64,000 nt of DNA from Thermaerobacillus caldiproteolyticus. Its GTDB lineage: Bacteria > Bacillota > Bacilli > Bacillales > Anoxybacillaceae. Shown here in pieces: positions 28,637 through 37,561 of the stretch; the stretch's first letter is position 1; each line of letters begins with the position of its first letter. Below the pieces are notes generated by a model that was not told the origin of the DNA, did no database searches, and worked only from the letters and a program-made list of their open reading frames with translations. A program made the position numbers and the translations under genes. The stretch is from contig NZ_JACDUT010000002.1 of NCBI RefSeq assembly GCF_013761245.1, forward strand, positions 303,927 to 367,926, in the 5' to 3' direction.

Positions 28637-29118
28637 ATTTTCTATCCGGAGTAAACGTTCTTTTCACAATTTACTATCAAGCATAAAATAGAGTATGACT
28701 GCCATTTTCAATTCATTTCAACTTTTGAATGAGGATTCCAAATATTTCCCCTTCCTCGTCTTATCCCACAATAAGCAATTTAAAAAAATTGATCCCAGCA
28801 TATTCACGTTCGTCCACATAATATCCGATACATGCGTTTTGTCACTTCTTTTTCTTCAATAAATGCTTTTCAACACAATCTACCAAAGAAACAAAGTTGT
28901 TGTTTCGAGAGTCAAGTCATGCAATAATGCTCGCTCCCTTAACGCATAACAAAATGATAAAATTTCATCGCATGAAAGTGTTCTTCTTCCGCTTGGAAAC
29001 GGAAAAAATCAGCTAATCCATTCAAGCTTTCCGCAGAGCAATAAGCCGTCATTTCCATATACGCATGCGCAAAAAAATTTAAAATTCATTGCTCGTTTAA
29101 GCTACTTAATAATTTCAC
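28637..29118 (-). pseudogene. Ferritin pseudogene, several frameshifts
   Basis: Reading the minus strand across frames rebuilds a ferritin from end to end: KLLSSLNEQ (GTG at 29118), MNFKFF, then AHAYMEMTAYCSAESLNGL and ADFFRFQAEEEHFHAMKFYH, KGASIIA-LDSRNNNF, EEKEVTKRMYRI, DEREYAGINFFKLL, DEEGEIFGILIQKLK, IENGSHTLFYA, KRTFTPDRK. Four or more frame changes and several stops interrupt it. The span (482 bp) equals a full 160-residue ferritin, so the gene decayed by small indels, not by truncation. Ferroxidase-type Glu and His residues (EEEHFH) are still visible. Confidence 0.85.
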
Positions 29119-29185
29119 TTAATCCACCATCCTGACTCTTAATTATAGCAAAAAGCTCCTTCTATAATAGTGGACAAAAAGGTGT

Positions 29186-30277
29186 TCATCGCCATTGTTC
29201 CGTTCGATGCTCTTCTTTTTGACGTACTCCCTTTTGACGTCCTTCCTTTCGATATTCTTCTCTTTGAAATACTCCCTTTTGGTGTCCTTCCTTTCGATAT
29301 TCTTCTCTTTGAAATACTTCCTTTTGGCGTCCTTCCTTTCGATATTCTTCTTTTTGACGCACTTCCTTTTGCTGTTTTTCTGCCCTTAGTTTTATTACTT
29401 TTTCTTTTTTCTCTGGTTGAAATGAGCGTTCTTCTTGTTTTAATAAATATCCCTTTTCCTCTATCTTTTTGTGTAACGATTGTTTTGGTGTCAGCTGTTT
29501 TTCAGAATGGTTTTCCAATTCTTTTTTTAATTGCTTTTCTTCTTTTTTATGATTTGATTCTGTAGGAGCATTGGGCTTAGATTTTTGTAATAAAGGAGTA
29601 TCGCTTTTTTGTTTTGTCTCTCCTTCATTTTTTTCTTTTTTCTTTTCTATCTGCAAAAATTTTCCTGTTGTTATCCCTTTTTTTATAGCTTCCTTTCGTA
29701 CCCCCATCGTGCTTGTTGTAGTTTTTACCACAATATTTTTTTGTTGATACGACCGCTGAATTTTCGTTAATTCTGTTGATAGTTCATGTGAAGAATTACG
29801 ATGATGTTCTTTTTCAACGGTGGCAATTAACACTTGTCCCCCTTTTTGTAAATAGCCTCTCTTCATGCTTAATTCAATAATTTCCCTGGTAACGTCAACA
29901 AATTTCTTTTTATTCCAATCGGAAAGACGAGACACGATATCTTTTCCTTCCCGATTATACGCTTGTATTTTGAGCACTTGTAACTGCTCATTGACCCCAA
30001 TTTCAACGCTCGGATTAATATCAATGGACATATAAGCATACACTTCATTTGAAGGAAGATGAAACAATGTAGCAAAAATAAGCACACATGCAGCCACAAG
30101 ACTTAGAATTACATATCGAAGCGAATGATGGCGAACAATGGGTTTCCCCATCACCGTTCCTTCAATTTCTTCTCCAATTTCGCAGTCGTGTTCATTTTTT
30201 ACTTGAACAAACTCTCCTTCAGGGGTCAATAGCGTAACAAAATCATCATCCACTTCTAATACAATCCCTTTTTTCAC
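29186..30277 (-). CDS. rsgI: Anti-sigma-I factor, RsgI-like, with a repetitive C-terminus
   Basis: 363 residues; GTG start overlaps the sigI stop (GTGA). An N-terminal cytoplasmic RsgI_N domain (1-50; KGIVLEVDDDFVTLLTPEG), one membrane helix near 55-72 (VILSLVAACVLIFATLF), an extracellular domain with YAYMSIDINPSVEIGVNE, then a long Lys/Glu/Gln-rich tail. The tail ends in about 3.5 copies of a 15-residue unit (EEYRKEGRQKEVFQR). It holds SigI inactive until an extracellular signal. The tail replaces the sugar-binding modules seen in clostridial RsgI proteins. Confidence 0.88.
   Translation of the reverse strand: MKKGIVLEVDDDFVTLLTPEGEFVQVKNEHDCEIGEEIEGTVMGKPIVRHHSLRYVILSLVAACVLIFATLFHLPSNEVYAYMSIDINPSVEIGVNEQLQVLKIQAYNREGKDIVSRLSDWNKKKFVDVTREIIELSMKRGYLQKGGQVLIATVEKEHHRNSSHELSTELTKIQRSYQQKNIVVKTTTSTMGVRKEAIKKGITTGKFLQIEKKKEKNEGETKQKSDTPLLQKSKPNAPTESNHKKEEKQLKKELENHSEKQLTPKQSLHKKIEEKGYLLKQEERSFQPEKKEKVIKLRAEKQQKEVRQKEEYRKEGRQKEVFQREEYRKEGHQKGVFQREEYRKEGRQKGVRQKEEHRTEQWR
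29208..29375 (-). repeat. 45-bp tandem repeat inside rsgI
   Basis: About 3.5 in-frame copies of a 45-bp unit near the 3' end of rsgI, nearly identical at DNA level. The copy number is prone to slippage and would change only the tail length. Confidence 0.85.
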
Positions 30278-31014
30278 GATAGAAGCACCCCTTTTATATA
30301 ATCTTTTAAATAGACGTAGTCCCCCGCTAAAATAATGGCAACTGCAATAATATATTTTCTATTTCTCTCAATGGTTTTTCGGCTTACTTCTGCCTTTGTC
30401 TGCAATTGTTTAATGGGCAATTGTTTTTTCTTAAATAACATTTCACATAATTCTTCATTGTCCACTAACAACTTTGCGACTTTCATAGCATTCAAACGGG
30501 CATCTTTATGCTTCGGTGACTGTTCGACTAACTCTTGAAAGCTGAGCCCAAATTCCTTTAGCACTTTCTGATAATGGATGATTTCTTCACGGCGTTGCTC
30601 TTGCTCAATTTGCCTGTAAAACTCATCCATCGATAATTTCGTGTCTAAATACGTTTGTGCTAATTCCTCTTCCTCCTCTTTATGTATAATAATGTTTCTT
30701 GCTTTTGCTTCTTTCCGAATATAATCAATGGTACGTCGTTTAATTAACAGTTCTGCAAAAGCAATGAAAGATCCCCCTTTGTGAGACGCGTATTTCTCAA
30801 TTGCTTCATTAAAAGCGATTAACCCAATGCTTAATTCATCATCCCCCTCCCCAATAAATCGTTTACATACACTTGAAACTGTTTTTGCAATAAATGGTTT
30901 ATATTGATCAATTAATTGATTATGCAGTGTTTTATTTCCACGCTGAATTTCAGCGACTGTTTGTTCAATCGTTTTCTCTTTTTTTATTTTTAATGGAAAT
31001 AATATACTGAGCAT
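30274..31014 (-). CDS. sigI: RNA polymerase sigma factor SigI
   Basis: 246 residues from the ATG 6 bp after GAGGTG; a GTG three codons upstream lies on the ribosome site. Region 2 is visible as LIDQYKPFIAKTVSSVCKRF and GDDELSIGLIAFNEAIEKY, and a C-terminal helix-turn-helix follows (KQLQTKAEVSRKTIERNRKY). SigI responds to heat and envelope stress in Bacillus. Coupled to rsgI by a 4-bp overlap. Confidence 0.93.
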   Translation of the reverse strand: MLSILFPLKIKKEKTIEQTVAEIQRGNKTLHNQLIDQYKPFIAKTVSSVCKRFIGEGDDELSIGLIAFNEAIEKYASHKGGSFIAFAELLIKRRTIDYIRKEAKARNIIIHKEEEEELAQTYLDTKLSMDEFYRQIEQEQRREEIIHYQKVLKEFGLSFQELVEQSPKHKDARLNAMKVAKLLVDNEELCEMLFKKKQLPIKQLQTKAEVSRKTIERNRKYIIAVAIILAGDYVYLKDYIKGVLLS

Positions 31015-31140
31015 GTACTTCACCTCATTTGTGAAAGAGACGAAAGATACCTCTCCCTTTGAATATCATTCGTACATCTTATCGAACTTTTGTCTGTCAT
31101 TCAATCGGAAATTTGTTACATCTTTTGATTTCCAATATAA

Positions 31141-31172
31141 GAAAAAAGACCTTTGCAATGGTGCAAAGGTCT
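31141..31172 (-). terminator. Terminator of the amino-acid permease gene
   Basis: Minus strand: AGACCTTTGCACCATTGCAAAGGTCT followed by six T. Confidence 0.85.
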
Positions 31173-31208
31173 TCGTGTAGAAATTTGTTACAGCATATTT
31201 TGTCACGT

Positions 31209-32624
31209 TTAGCTTACCTTTTCGTTTAAACTTTGTTCATTGTTTAATGTGCTATGCTTGCGACCATAGATAAAGTAAATAACAAGTCCAACGAGCAGCC
31301 ATGAGACAAAGCCAATCCATGTCATCACTGGCAGCTGTAAAACTAAATAGCCACAAAAAGCAACTGCTAATAACGGAATGAGTGGAACCATTGGTACTTT
31401 AAATGCACGTTTTAAGTCTGGTTGTGTTTTCCGTAAAATGAGCACACCGATCGAAACAGTAATAAACGCGAATAGTGTTCCGATATTCGTTAATTCAGCC
31501 AATTTACTTAAAGGAACAACTCCAGCAAAGAAAGCGACTAATACGCCTGTTACCCATGTATTCACATACGGAACTTGTCGCACAGGATTTACCTTTGAAA
31601 ATAACTTTGGTAATAAGCCATCGCGGCTAATCGCATAGAACAAGCGAGTTTGTCCATACATCATCACAAGCAATACTGTGGTAATACCAGCAATCGCTCC
31701 TAATGAGATAAAACCAGCGACCCAATCTTGATGAATATAGTTTAACGCAAAAGCAACTGGGTTTTTCACACCGAGTTGATTATAAGGAACAATTCCTGTT
31801 AATACGAGCGAAACAGCAATATATAGCAACGTACAAACAACTAAGGAAGCGATAATGCCGATTGGCATGTTCCGTTGCGGGTTACGAACTTCCTCCGCCG
31901 CTGTGGAAACAGCATCAAAGCCAATGTAAGCAAAAAATACTGTTGCTGCACCAGCTGCTACCCCTGAGAAACCATATGGCATAAATGGAGTCCAGTTATC
32001 TGGTTTTACATACCATACCCCTACAGCTAAAAAGAGAAATACAACCGCTACTTTAATAATTACCATAATCGCATTAAAGCGTGCAGACTTTTTAACGCCA
32101 CGCGTTAATAAGAACGTAATAAGCAAAACAATGAAAATTGCCGGAACATCGATAAATGTTCCTTTTGCTGGATCGTAAGCGTTTGTCAATGCCTTTGGAA
32201 GTTCGATACCGAAGCCAGCAAGCAGACCTTGGAAATAACCGGACCACCCTGCTGCGACGGCAGACGAAGCAATCCCATATTCAAGGATTAAATCCCATCC
32301 GAGAATCCAAGCAATTAACTCTCCAAATGCTGCATAGCTGTATGTGTAAGCGCTTCCTGATACAGGTACTGTTGACGCAAACTCAGCATAACATAGAGCC
32401 GCGAACACGCAAGCGAGACCGGAAAGAATGAAAGAAAGAACGAGAGCTGGACCAGCATGTTCCGAAGCTGCAACTCCTGTTAGTACGAAAATACCTGTAC
32501 CGATAATGGCCCCAATTCCAAGCATCGTTAAATCAAATGCACCTAATTCTTTTTTTAACGATGCTCCTTTCCCCCCCGCTTCTTTGAGCAGCACATCAAT
32601 GGATTTTTTTCTGAATAAATTCAT
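31209..32624 (-). CDS. APC-family amino-acid permease (YfnA/CAT type)
   Basis: 471 residues with about 12 membrane helices. The unwound helix 1 motif GIGAIIGTGIFVLTG and FFAYIGFDAVSTAAEEVRNP in helix 6 are typical of cationic or branched amino-acid transporters. The start is set at the ATG behind AGGGGAG; the 23-residue longer frame runs through the AT-rich leader. A CodY-like site lies 31-45 bp upstream. Confidence 0.9.
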   Translation of the reverse strand: MNLFRKKSIDVLLKEAGGKGASLKKELGAFDLTMLGIGAIIGTGIFVLTGVAASEHAGPALVLSFILSGLACVFAALCYAEFASTVPVSGSAYTYSYAAFGELIAWILGWDLILEYGIASSAVAAGWSGYFQGLLAGFGIELPKALTNAYDPAKGTFIDVPAIFIVLLITFLLTRGVKKSARFNAIMVIIKVAVVFLFLAVGVWYVKPDNWTPFMPYGFSGVAAGAATVFFAYIGFDAVSTAAEEVRNPQRNMPIGIIASLVVCTLLYIAVSLVLTGIVPYNQLGVKNPVAFALNYIHQDWVAGFISLGAIAGITTVLLVMMYGQTRLFYAISRDGLLPKLFSKVNPVRQVPYVNTWVTGVLVAFFAGVVPLSKLAELTNIGTLFAFITVSIGVLILRKTQPDLKRAFKVPMVPLIPLLAVAFCGYLVLQLPVMTWIGFVSWLLVGLVIYFIYGRKHSTLNNEQSLNEKVS

Positions 32625-32654
32625 ACGTTGTCTCCCCTTGTCGTTTCTCGTTAG

Positions 32655-32669
32655 AATTTGTTGAAAATT
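32655..32669. promoter_or_regulatory. Candidate CodY box
   Basis: AATTTGTTGAAAATT, minus-strand AATTTTCAACAAATT, matches 13 of 15 positions of AATTTTCWGAAAATT. It stands upstream of an amino-acid permease, a common CodY target. Confidence 0.45.
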
Positions 32670-32872
32670 GTTGAAATTTGTTGGATTGTACATAGAAATT
32701 CTACATCATTCAATAATTTTTGTAAAGTTAGAAAATAAGAAAAAAAGCAAAAAATACTTTCGCGATTTTATACTTTAACGCAAAAAATAACAAAATTCAA
32801 CCACTTTCTGCTGCTGGACTTTACTACTTCTTAATATTCTCTTTTTGTTTTACAAATAAGCTACCACTATTT

Positions 32873-32933
32873 TGAAAGCGGTTATATTTTTATTTAAGTT
32901 TTAATTTACAAATTTTTCTGATAAATATATAAT
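32873..32933 (+). promoter_or_regulatory. Promoter and CRE-like site of the DUF485-symporter operon
   Basis: -35 TTTACA (32905-32910), 17-bp spacer, -10 TATAAT (32928-32933). TGAAAGCGGTTATA at 32873-32886 matches the CcpA consensus at 13 of 14 positions and lies just upstream of the -35. Confidence 0.65.
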
Positions 32934-33015
32934 GAAATTGTGACAAATTTATGAACATGATGAAAGGAGGATCGTTTGTTTTCTTCCGATTCAAAACAAA
33001 CAAGGAGGATTTTTT

Positions 33016-33360
33016 ATGGCCATACAGGAACATTCTTCACTACAACAGCACTCTTCTATCGATTACAGCCAGATCGTCCAATCGCCATCGTTTCAACGTT
33101 TAATGCGCACAAAGAAACAGTTTATTTTGCCATTATCCTTATTCTTTTTAGCCTTTTACTTTGCCTTGCCGATCTTAACATCCTATTCGAAAGCATTAAA
33201 CAACCCAGCAATTGGTTCAATTAGCTGGGCTTGGATTTTCGCCTTTGCACAATTTATTATGACATGGACACTGTGTGTTCTGTATTCAAGACGTGCCGCC
33301 CATTTCGATGAAATGGTTGAACAAATTAAACGGGAAATAAAGGAAGGAGGCAAGGGATAA
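33016..33360 (+). CDS. DUF485 membrane protein, partner of the symporter
   Basis: 114 residues with two membrane helices (QFILPLSLFFLAFYFALPIL and AWIFAFAQFIMTWTLCVLY) between charged ends. DUF485 proteins (YjcH-like) are encoded before ActP-type acetate symporters. The stop overlaps the symporter start (TAATG). Confidence 0.9.
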   Translation: MAIQEHSSLQQHSSIDYSQIVQSPSFQRLMRTKKQFILPLSLFFLAFYFALPILTSYSKALNNPAIGSISWAWIFAFAQFIMTWTLCVLYSRRAAHFDEMVEQIKREIKEGGKG

Positions 33361-34901
33361 TGCACGGTTTAGCCTTTTTCTTATTTTTAATCATCGTAGC
33401 GTTAACTCTTGTCATTACTTACTTCGCTTCCAAACGGACAAAAACGACAAGCGAATTTTACACAGCTGACAGCAGCTTAACCGGATGGCAAAACGGCCTC
33501 GCCATCGCCGGTGATTATATGTCAGCAGCTTCATTTTTAGGTATTGCCGGAATGATTGCTCTCGCTGGATTTGACGGCTTTTTCTACAGTATTGGATTTC
33601 TCGTTGCCTATTTAGTCGTTCTATATATTGTTGCGGAACCTTTGCGCAATCTTGGAAAATATACTATGGCTGATATGATTGCTGCTCGCTTCGATGATAA
33701 AAAAGTTCGCGGAGTAGCAGCGCTGAACACGATTGCAATTTCTATTTTTTACATGATCGCCCAACTCGTCGGGGCGGGCGGACTGATTAAGCTATTATTG
33801 GGGCTTGATTATATTTACTCCGTTTTGATTGTCGGTACGCTCATGACCATTTATGTCGTATTCGGCGGTATGACCGCGACAAGCTGGGTGCAAATCATTA
33901 AAGCTGTGTTGCTCATGATAGGCACGTTCATCATTTCCATTATGGTCTTGGCTAAATTCGATTTCAGCTTCATCAAAATGTTCAGCGAAGTCAAAACAGC
34001 TACCCCACTTGGAGAATCATTTCTTAACCCAGGCAACAAGTTTAAGGACCCACTTGATACCATTTCATTGAACTTAGCTCTCATCTTAGGAACAGCAGGG
34101 CTTCCCCATATTTTAATTCGCTTTTTCACCGTAAAAGACGCGCCAACAGCTCGAAAGTCCGTTGTCCATGCGACATGGATTATTGGATTATTTTATGTCA
34201 TGACGATTTTCTTGGGATTTGGTGCTGCTGCATTTGTCGGTTATGATAAAATTGTCGCAGCAAACCCAGCAGGAAATATGGCGGCTCCGTTATTAGCGGA
34301 AGCGCTCGGTGGCGATTTCTTGTTTGCCTTTGTATCTGCTGTGGCATTTGCAACGATTTTAGCAGTTGTGGCCGGCCTTGTATTATCCGCTGCATCAGCG
34401 TTTGCTCACGATTTCTACAGCCATATTATTCGCCGCGGCGAAGCGACAGAAAAAGAACAAATGGTAGCGGCACGCTGGGCTTCTGTCGGTGTCGCTGTAC
34501 TCTCGATCCTTTTAGCGCTATTTGCGCAAAAAATGAACGTTGCTTTCCTTGTTTCGTTAGCGTTTGCTGTCGCTGCTAGCGCCAACTTGCCAATCATCCT
34601 GTTGACCATTTTCTGGCGCCGCTTTAATACAACGGGAGCCGTAACCGGAATGCTTGTTGGATTATTCAGTTCATTATTGCTCGTCGCCCTTAGTCCAAAC
34701 GTTTGGTCCCCACAACCAGGAGCGGCGATTCTCGTCGGTGATCCTATCTTTAAATTGGCCAATCCAGGAATCGTATCGATTCCACTAGGATTTATCGCGG
34801 CGATTGTCGGCACATTGCTATCTTCGAAAAACGCCGACAGCAAGAAATTTGATGAAATTCTCGTGAAAGCGAATACAGGAATTAAGGAACTAACAAATTA
34901 A
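33360..34901 (+). CDS. Solute:sodium symporter, acetate/monocarboxylate type (ActP/MctP-like)
   Basis: 513 residues with about 13 helices, SSS family. AGDYMSAASFLGIAGMIAL, MADMIAARF and a Gly/Ala-rich core are characteristic of acetate or pyruvate permeases. Co-translated with DUF485. CcpA control is suggested by the CRE-like site. Substrate is inferred from family and pairing. Confidence 0.88.
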   Translation: MHGLAFFLFLIIVALTLVITYFASKRTKTTSEFYTADSSLTGWQNGLAIAGDYMSAASFLGIAGMIALAGFDGFFYSIGFLVAYLVVLYIVAEPLRNLGKYTMADMIAARFDDKKVRGVAALNTIAISIFYMIAQLVGAGGLIKLLLGLDYIYSVLIVGTLMTIYVVFGGMTATSWVQIIKAVLLMIGTFIISIMVLAKFDFSFIKMFSEVKTATPLGESFLNPGNKFKDPLDTISLNLALILGTAGLPHILIRFFTVKDAPTARKSVVHATWIIGLFYVMTIFLGFGAAAFVGYDKIVAANPAGNMAAPLLAEALGGDFLFAFVSAVAFATILAVVAGLVLSAASAFAHDFYSHIIRRGEATEKEQMVAARWASVGVAVLSILLALFAQKMNVAFLVSLAFAVAASANLPIILLTIFWRRFNTTGAVTGMLVGLFSSLLLVALSPNVWSPQPGAAILVGDPIFKLANPGIVSIPLGFIAAIVGTLLSSKNADSKKFDEILVKANTGIKELTN

Positions 34902-34907
34902 ATGGGG

Positions 34908-34943
34908 AAAGCCTCATTCTCCGAGAAGAGTGAGGCTTTTCTT
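34908..34943. terminator. Terminator after the symporter
   Basis: AAAGCCTCA, 14-nt loop, TGAGGCTTTTC. Confidence 0.8.
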
Positions 34944-34944
34944 A

Positions 34945-36126
34945 TCAAAAAAAGTCCATAAAAAACGACGTCCGGTATGGAAGGATCGCTTCGAGTTTCT
35001 CTACGTCTTCTTTCCTTCCTCCTAATTTCCCCATTTCGTAAAACGCGAGCGGACGCTCATATCCTAACAACAGCGCGGCTGCCGTGTTAATATCGAGTTG
35101 AAGACCACGTTTCGGCGGATGCACACATGCCTCTTTCCCTTGCTCTTTGCGAAATACTTTTACTCCTTCATTGCTAAGCTGGTAAAATCCCGTATTCCAT
35201 GGTGCATATTCATCGTAAATATAGAAAAACAGCGGCTCTTGTATCCTTTTGAATGGATATTGTTGTAAAAGCTTCTCCATATCAACAATCCTTGCCATAA
35301 AATAAGGAACAATTTCTTGCGTAATGCGCGGATTATGCAGTAAATACGGAAGCGGATCGTCCGCCGCTGTTATGATAGTGACTTTATCTGCCATCGAATC
35401 ATGCTGGCAAATAAAATTCCATAGCGCTCTTTTTGCTTCCGAATCAAGCGCTACCATCTCTTGCACGTCCATATGACGGTTTTTCATTTGATACAACATA
35501 TAGCCTCTACGTTCATTGTTTTGATTGACATAAACGACCGCATGCGTATCTTTTGTCAATATTTTCTGCTCCCACCATCTCATCGTCCGCTGCAACATTC
35601 CGTTATAACGATGCGAAAACTCCTCATAGATTGGATGAATCGTCTGAAACAGCGCTTCTTTTTCTACTCGCTCCATGCGCCCATGAGCCATCGGCAAAAA
35701 TCGCAAATCTTTTTGTTCTATTGTTAATTTTTTGTATAACGCAAAAAGCTCCCAACCGAAGCGGCGATAAAATGAAATTTGAAACGGATGAAGAAATGAA
35801 ATCGTTTGCTGTTTCTTCCGCATTTCTTCTAATGCGACCTTCAACAGCTCAGCTACTTTTCCTTCTCTTCGATACTCCGGCCATGTTGCCACTCCCGCAA
35901 TCCCCCCCATTAAAAACGATTGTTTATGAATGACAACATGCAAAGGCAGCACATGAAGCTTGGCAGTCAGCTGTCCATTTTCGAAATCTCCCCATATGTC
36001 TTCTTCATCCATTCGCTGCTTTCTTATCTCTTTTTGTTCTTCCGTTAGTTCGTATTGAAATGCATACTGTGATAGACGAAGACTTTGTTCATAATCCTGT
36101 TCTGTCAATAATCGAATCTGTGACAT
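34945..36126 (-). CDS. GNAT acetyltransferase, Eis-like
   Basis: 393 residues from the ATG behind GGGAGGG. N-terminal GNAT domain with the acetyl-CoA loop EYRREGKVAELLKVAL, a second GNAT-like half and a C-terminal SCP2-like domain, the three-part layout of Eis proteins. These acetylate amines such as aminoglycosides; the native substrate here is unknown. The C-terminal carboxylate ends ...SFFMDFF, compatible with the family's terminal acidic/aromatic end. Confidence 0.82.
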   Translation of the reverse strand: MSQIRLLTEQDYEQSLRLSQYAFQYELTEEQKEIRKQRMDEEDIWGDFENGQLTAKLHVLPLHVVIHKQSFLMGGIAGVATWPEYRREGKVAELLKVALEEMRKKQQTISFLHPFQISFYRRFGWELFALYKKLTIEQKDLRFLPMAHGRMERVEKEALFQTIHPIYEEFSHRYNGMLQRTMRWWEQKILTKDTHAVVYVNQNNERRGYMLYQMKNRHMDVQEMVALDSEAKRALWNFICQHDSMADKVTIITAADDPLPYLLHNPRITQEIVPYFMARIVDMEKLLQQYPFKRIQEPLFFYIYDEYAPWNTGFYQLSNEGVKVFRKEQGKEACVHPPKRGLQLDINTAAALLLGYERPLAFYEMGKLGGRKEDVEKLEAILPYRTSFFMDFF

Positions 36127-36189
36127 ACAATATCCCTCCCGCTTTTTATAGTCCTTCAAATTCATTTCTCTCCTTCTTTCTCTATTCCT

Positions 36190-36750
36190 CTCTCATTTTT
36201 CAGAAAAAGTTTTTTGTTTTCAGACAAAAATGAGTAACTGTTCCTCGATTACATACTAGCGAAGCTCAATGCAACCAATTGGAGAGAATATGCATAAAAA
36301 AGAACAAAATCATTTATCACGCCATATAGTGGCGTTTTCCCTAGGAACCATTAACACTATGCCAGCGGAGACAGCTCAATTCAATCGAGTACTACTTCCA
36401 ACGTTTAAGGAACAAACACAACCAATGAGATACAAATCCTTCGGACACTCAACCATTAACAACAGTCAATGAAACGGACAATACAGCAGCCACCGCTGAC
36501 ATCAGTATAGAAATTCCTTTTCTCTTACCGGGAGATTTTTTATGATAAAAAAAATTCAACTATCATTAACCTTTAACAATGCGAAAAAAGCAAAATTATT
36601 CACTGTGCGTTCACCCAAAATCGTATCTCTGAACCCCAAAGCACCGCTAGCTCAAAGAGGAGAACAATTATCAAAAAATGCTTGAAAAGTTGACAATCCC
36701 CTCTCATTGAACCAAAAACATATAATAGCTGCTGCTTCCATACTGAACCA
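36190..36750. other. Region with only doubtful small open frames
   Basis: Two short plus-strand frames have plausible ribosome sites: 36290-36472 (60 residues, after TTGGAGAG) and 36542-36685 (47 residues, MIKKIQLSLTFNNAKKAKLF..., after GGGAGA). The second faintly resembles the start of DUF2922 proteins and may be a remnant. I see no convincing gene. Confidence 0.3.
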
Positions 36751-36789
36751 AAATAAAAAACCCGAACTCTTCATTTCACGTTCGGGTTT
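36751..36789 (-). terminator. Terminator after the tRNA-Val remnant
   Basis: Minus strand: AAACCCGAAC, 12-nt loop, GTTCGGGTTTTTTATTTT, starting 8 bp after the tRNA-like 3' end. Confidence 0.85.
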
Positions 36790-36796
36790 CGTATGA

Positions 36797-36866
36797 TAAT
36801 TCCGACTGGACTCGAACCAGCGACATTCACCCTGTCAAGGTGGGGGAGTAGGTGAAATCGGGAATT
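36797..36866 (-). pseudogene. Degenerate tRNA-Val(GAC)
   Basis: The minus strand holds an anticodon arm CACC-TTGACAG-GGTG (anticodon GAC), a T-arm GCTGG-TTCGAGT-CCAGT and the 3' acceptor CGGAATT plus A. The 3' half matches Bacillus tRNA-Val(GAC) as I recall it. The 5' acceptor AATTCCC pairs at 6 of 7, but the D-arm is unrecognisable, so it should not be functional. An intact 3' half with a lost 5' half is what a tRNA-targeting integrated element leaves at its distal end. Confidence 0.75.
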
Positions 36867-36994
36867 AGTTCATTTCAAAATGGTCGATTTTACAACATTC
36901 TAAAGTCATTATGAACCATAAAAAAATTACATGAACAAAAAATTTGGTCGGCAGAATGTCGGCAAGATTGTCGGCATACAATATCCCTCAATCC

Positions 36995-37020
36995 CCCTTC
37001 TCATACGAGAAGGGTTTTTT
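36995..37020 (+). terminator. Terminator-like hairpin left of the CRISPR array
   Basis: CCCTTCTC, loop ATAC, GAGAAGGG, six T on the plus strand. On the minus strand it is a hairpin without a T-run and may mark the end of the array transcript. Confidence 0.6.
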
Positions 37021-37059
37021 GAAACTACTTTCCCATCTTCGTACTTTCCATCGAACAAA

Positions 37060-37420
37060 CTTCACATCACACATAGTTTCTTCAGAAACGTGATATTCTT
37101 GGATTTTTTGCGGCCGCGACACGTACTTCACATCATACATAGTTTCTTCAGAAACCTGCAAAATTGCTGCGTCATACTGCGTTTCGTATGCCTTCACATC
37201 ATACATAGTTTCTTCAGAAACCGTTCCAGAATCAATGTTATACACCGGATAGTGTGCTTCACATCATACATAGTTTCTTCAGAAACACGAATAAAACCCC
37301 TTTTTAATTTAGATTAAATTTAATCCTTCACATCATACATAGTTTCTTCAGAAACGTATGCCTCATGGTTTCCTTTTTTCATGTGGTTAGCTTCACATCA
37401 TACATAGTTTCTTCAGAAAC
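37060..37420 (-). CRISPR. CRISPR array, 6 repeats of 30 bp, 5 spacers, next to cas12f1
   Basis: Repeats at 37060-37089, 37126-37155, 37192-37221, 37257-37286, 37326-37355 and 37391-37420; spacers are 36, 36, 35, 39 and 35 bp. Five repeats are identical; the leftmost has one change (position 37070). Read on the minus strand the repeat begins with the palindrome GTTTCT-GA-AGAAAC and ends TGTATGATGTGAAG. The worn repeat at the left puts the leader on the right, next to the tracrRNA and cas12f1, so transcription is leftwards. The repeat 3' end pairs with the tracrRNA-like sequence. Confidence 0.96.
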
Positions 37421-37561
37421 CCCAAAAGATATTGATAAAGCAACATTTCACTTATCTCTCTCAAGAGATTTTCTTTTTTAGAAATAACCGTAAATCCCTT
37501 AGCTATCAACATTTTAAATGTCGTCGATCCCTTGGGATTTTTGCACGATTATAGTTCGACA

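Noticed and set aside
29170..29565. Plus-strand frame of 131 codons opposite rsgI
   Set aside because: It is the complement of the 45-bp repeat and gives a repetitive Leu/Phe/Asp sequence; rsgI is clearly the real gene.
36797..36866. Functional tRNA-Val gene
   Set aside because: The D-arm cannot form and the acceptor has a mismatch; only the anticodon and T-arm halves are sound.
36931..37317. Open frames running through the CRISPR array on both strands
   Set aside because: They translate repeats (for example VSEETMYDVK repeated) and spacers; no ribosome site and no protein-like continuity.
37090..37390. CRISPR spacers targeting the resident prophage
   Set aside because: I scanned the phage region by eye on both strands and found no convincing match; a computed search is needed to exclude it.
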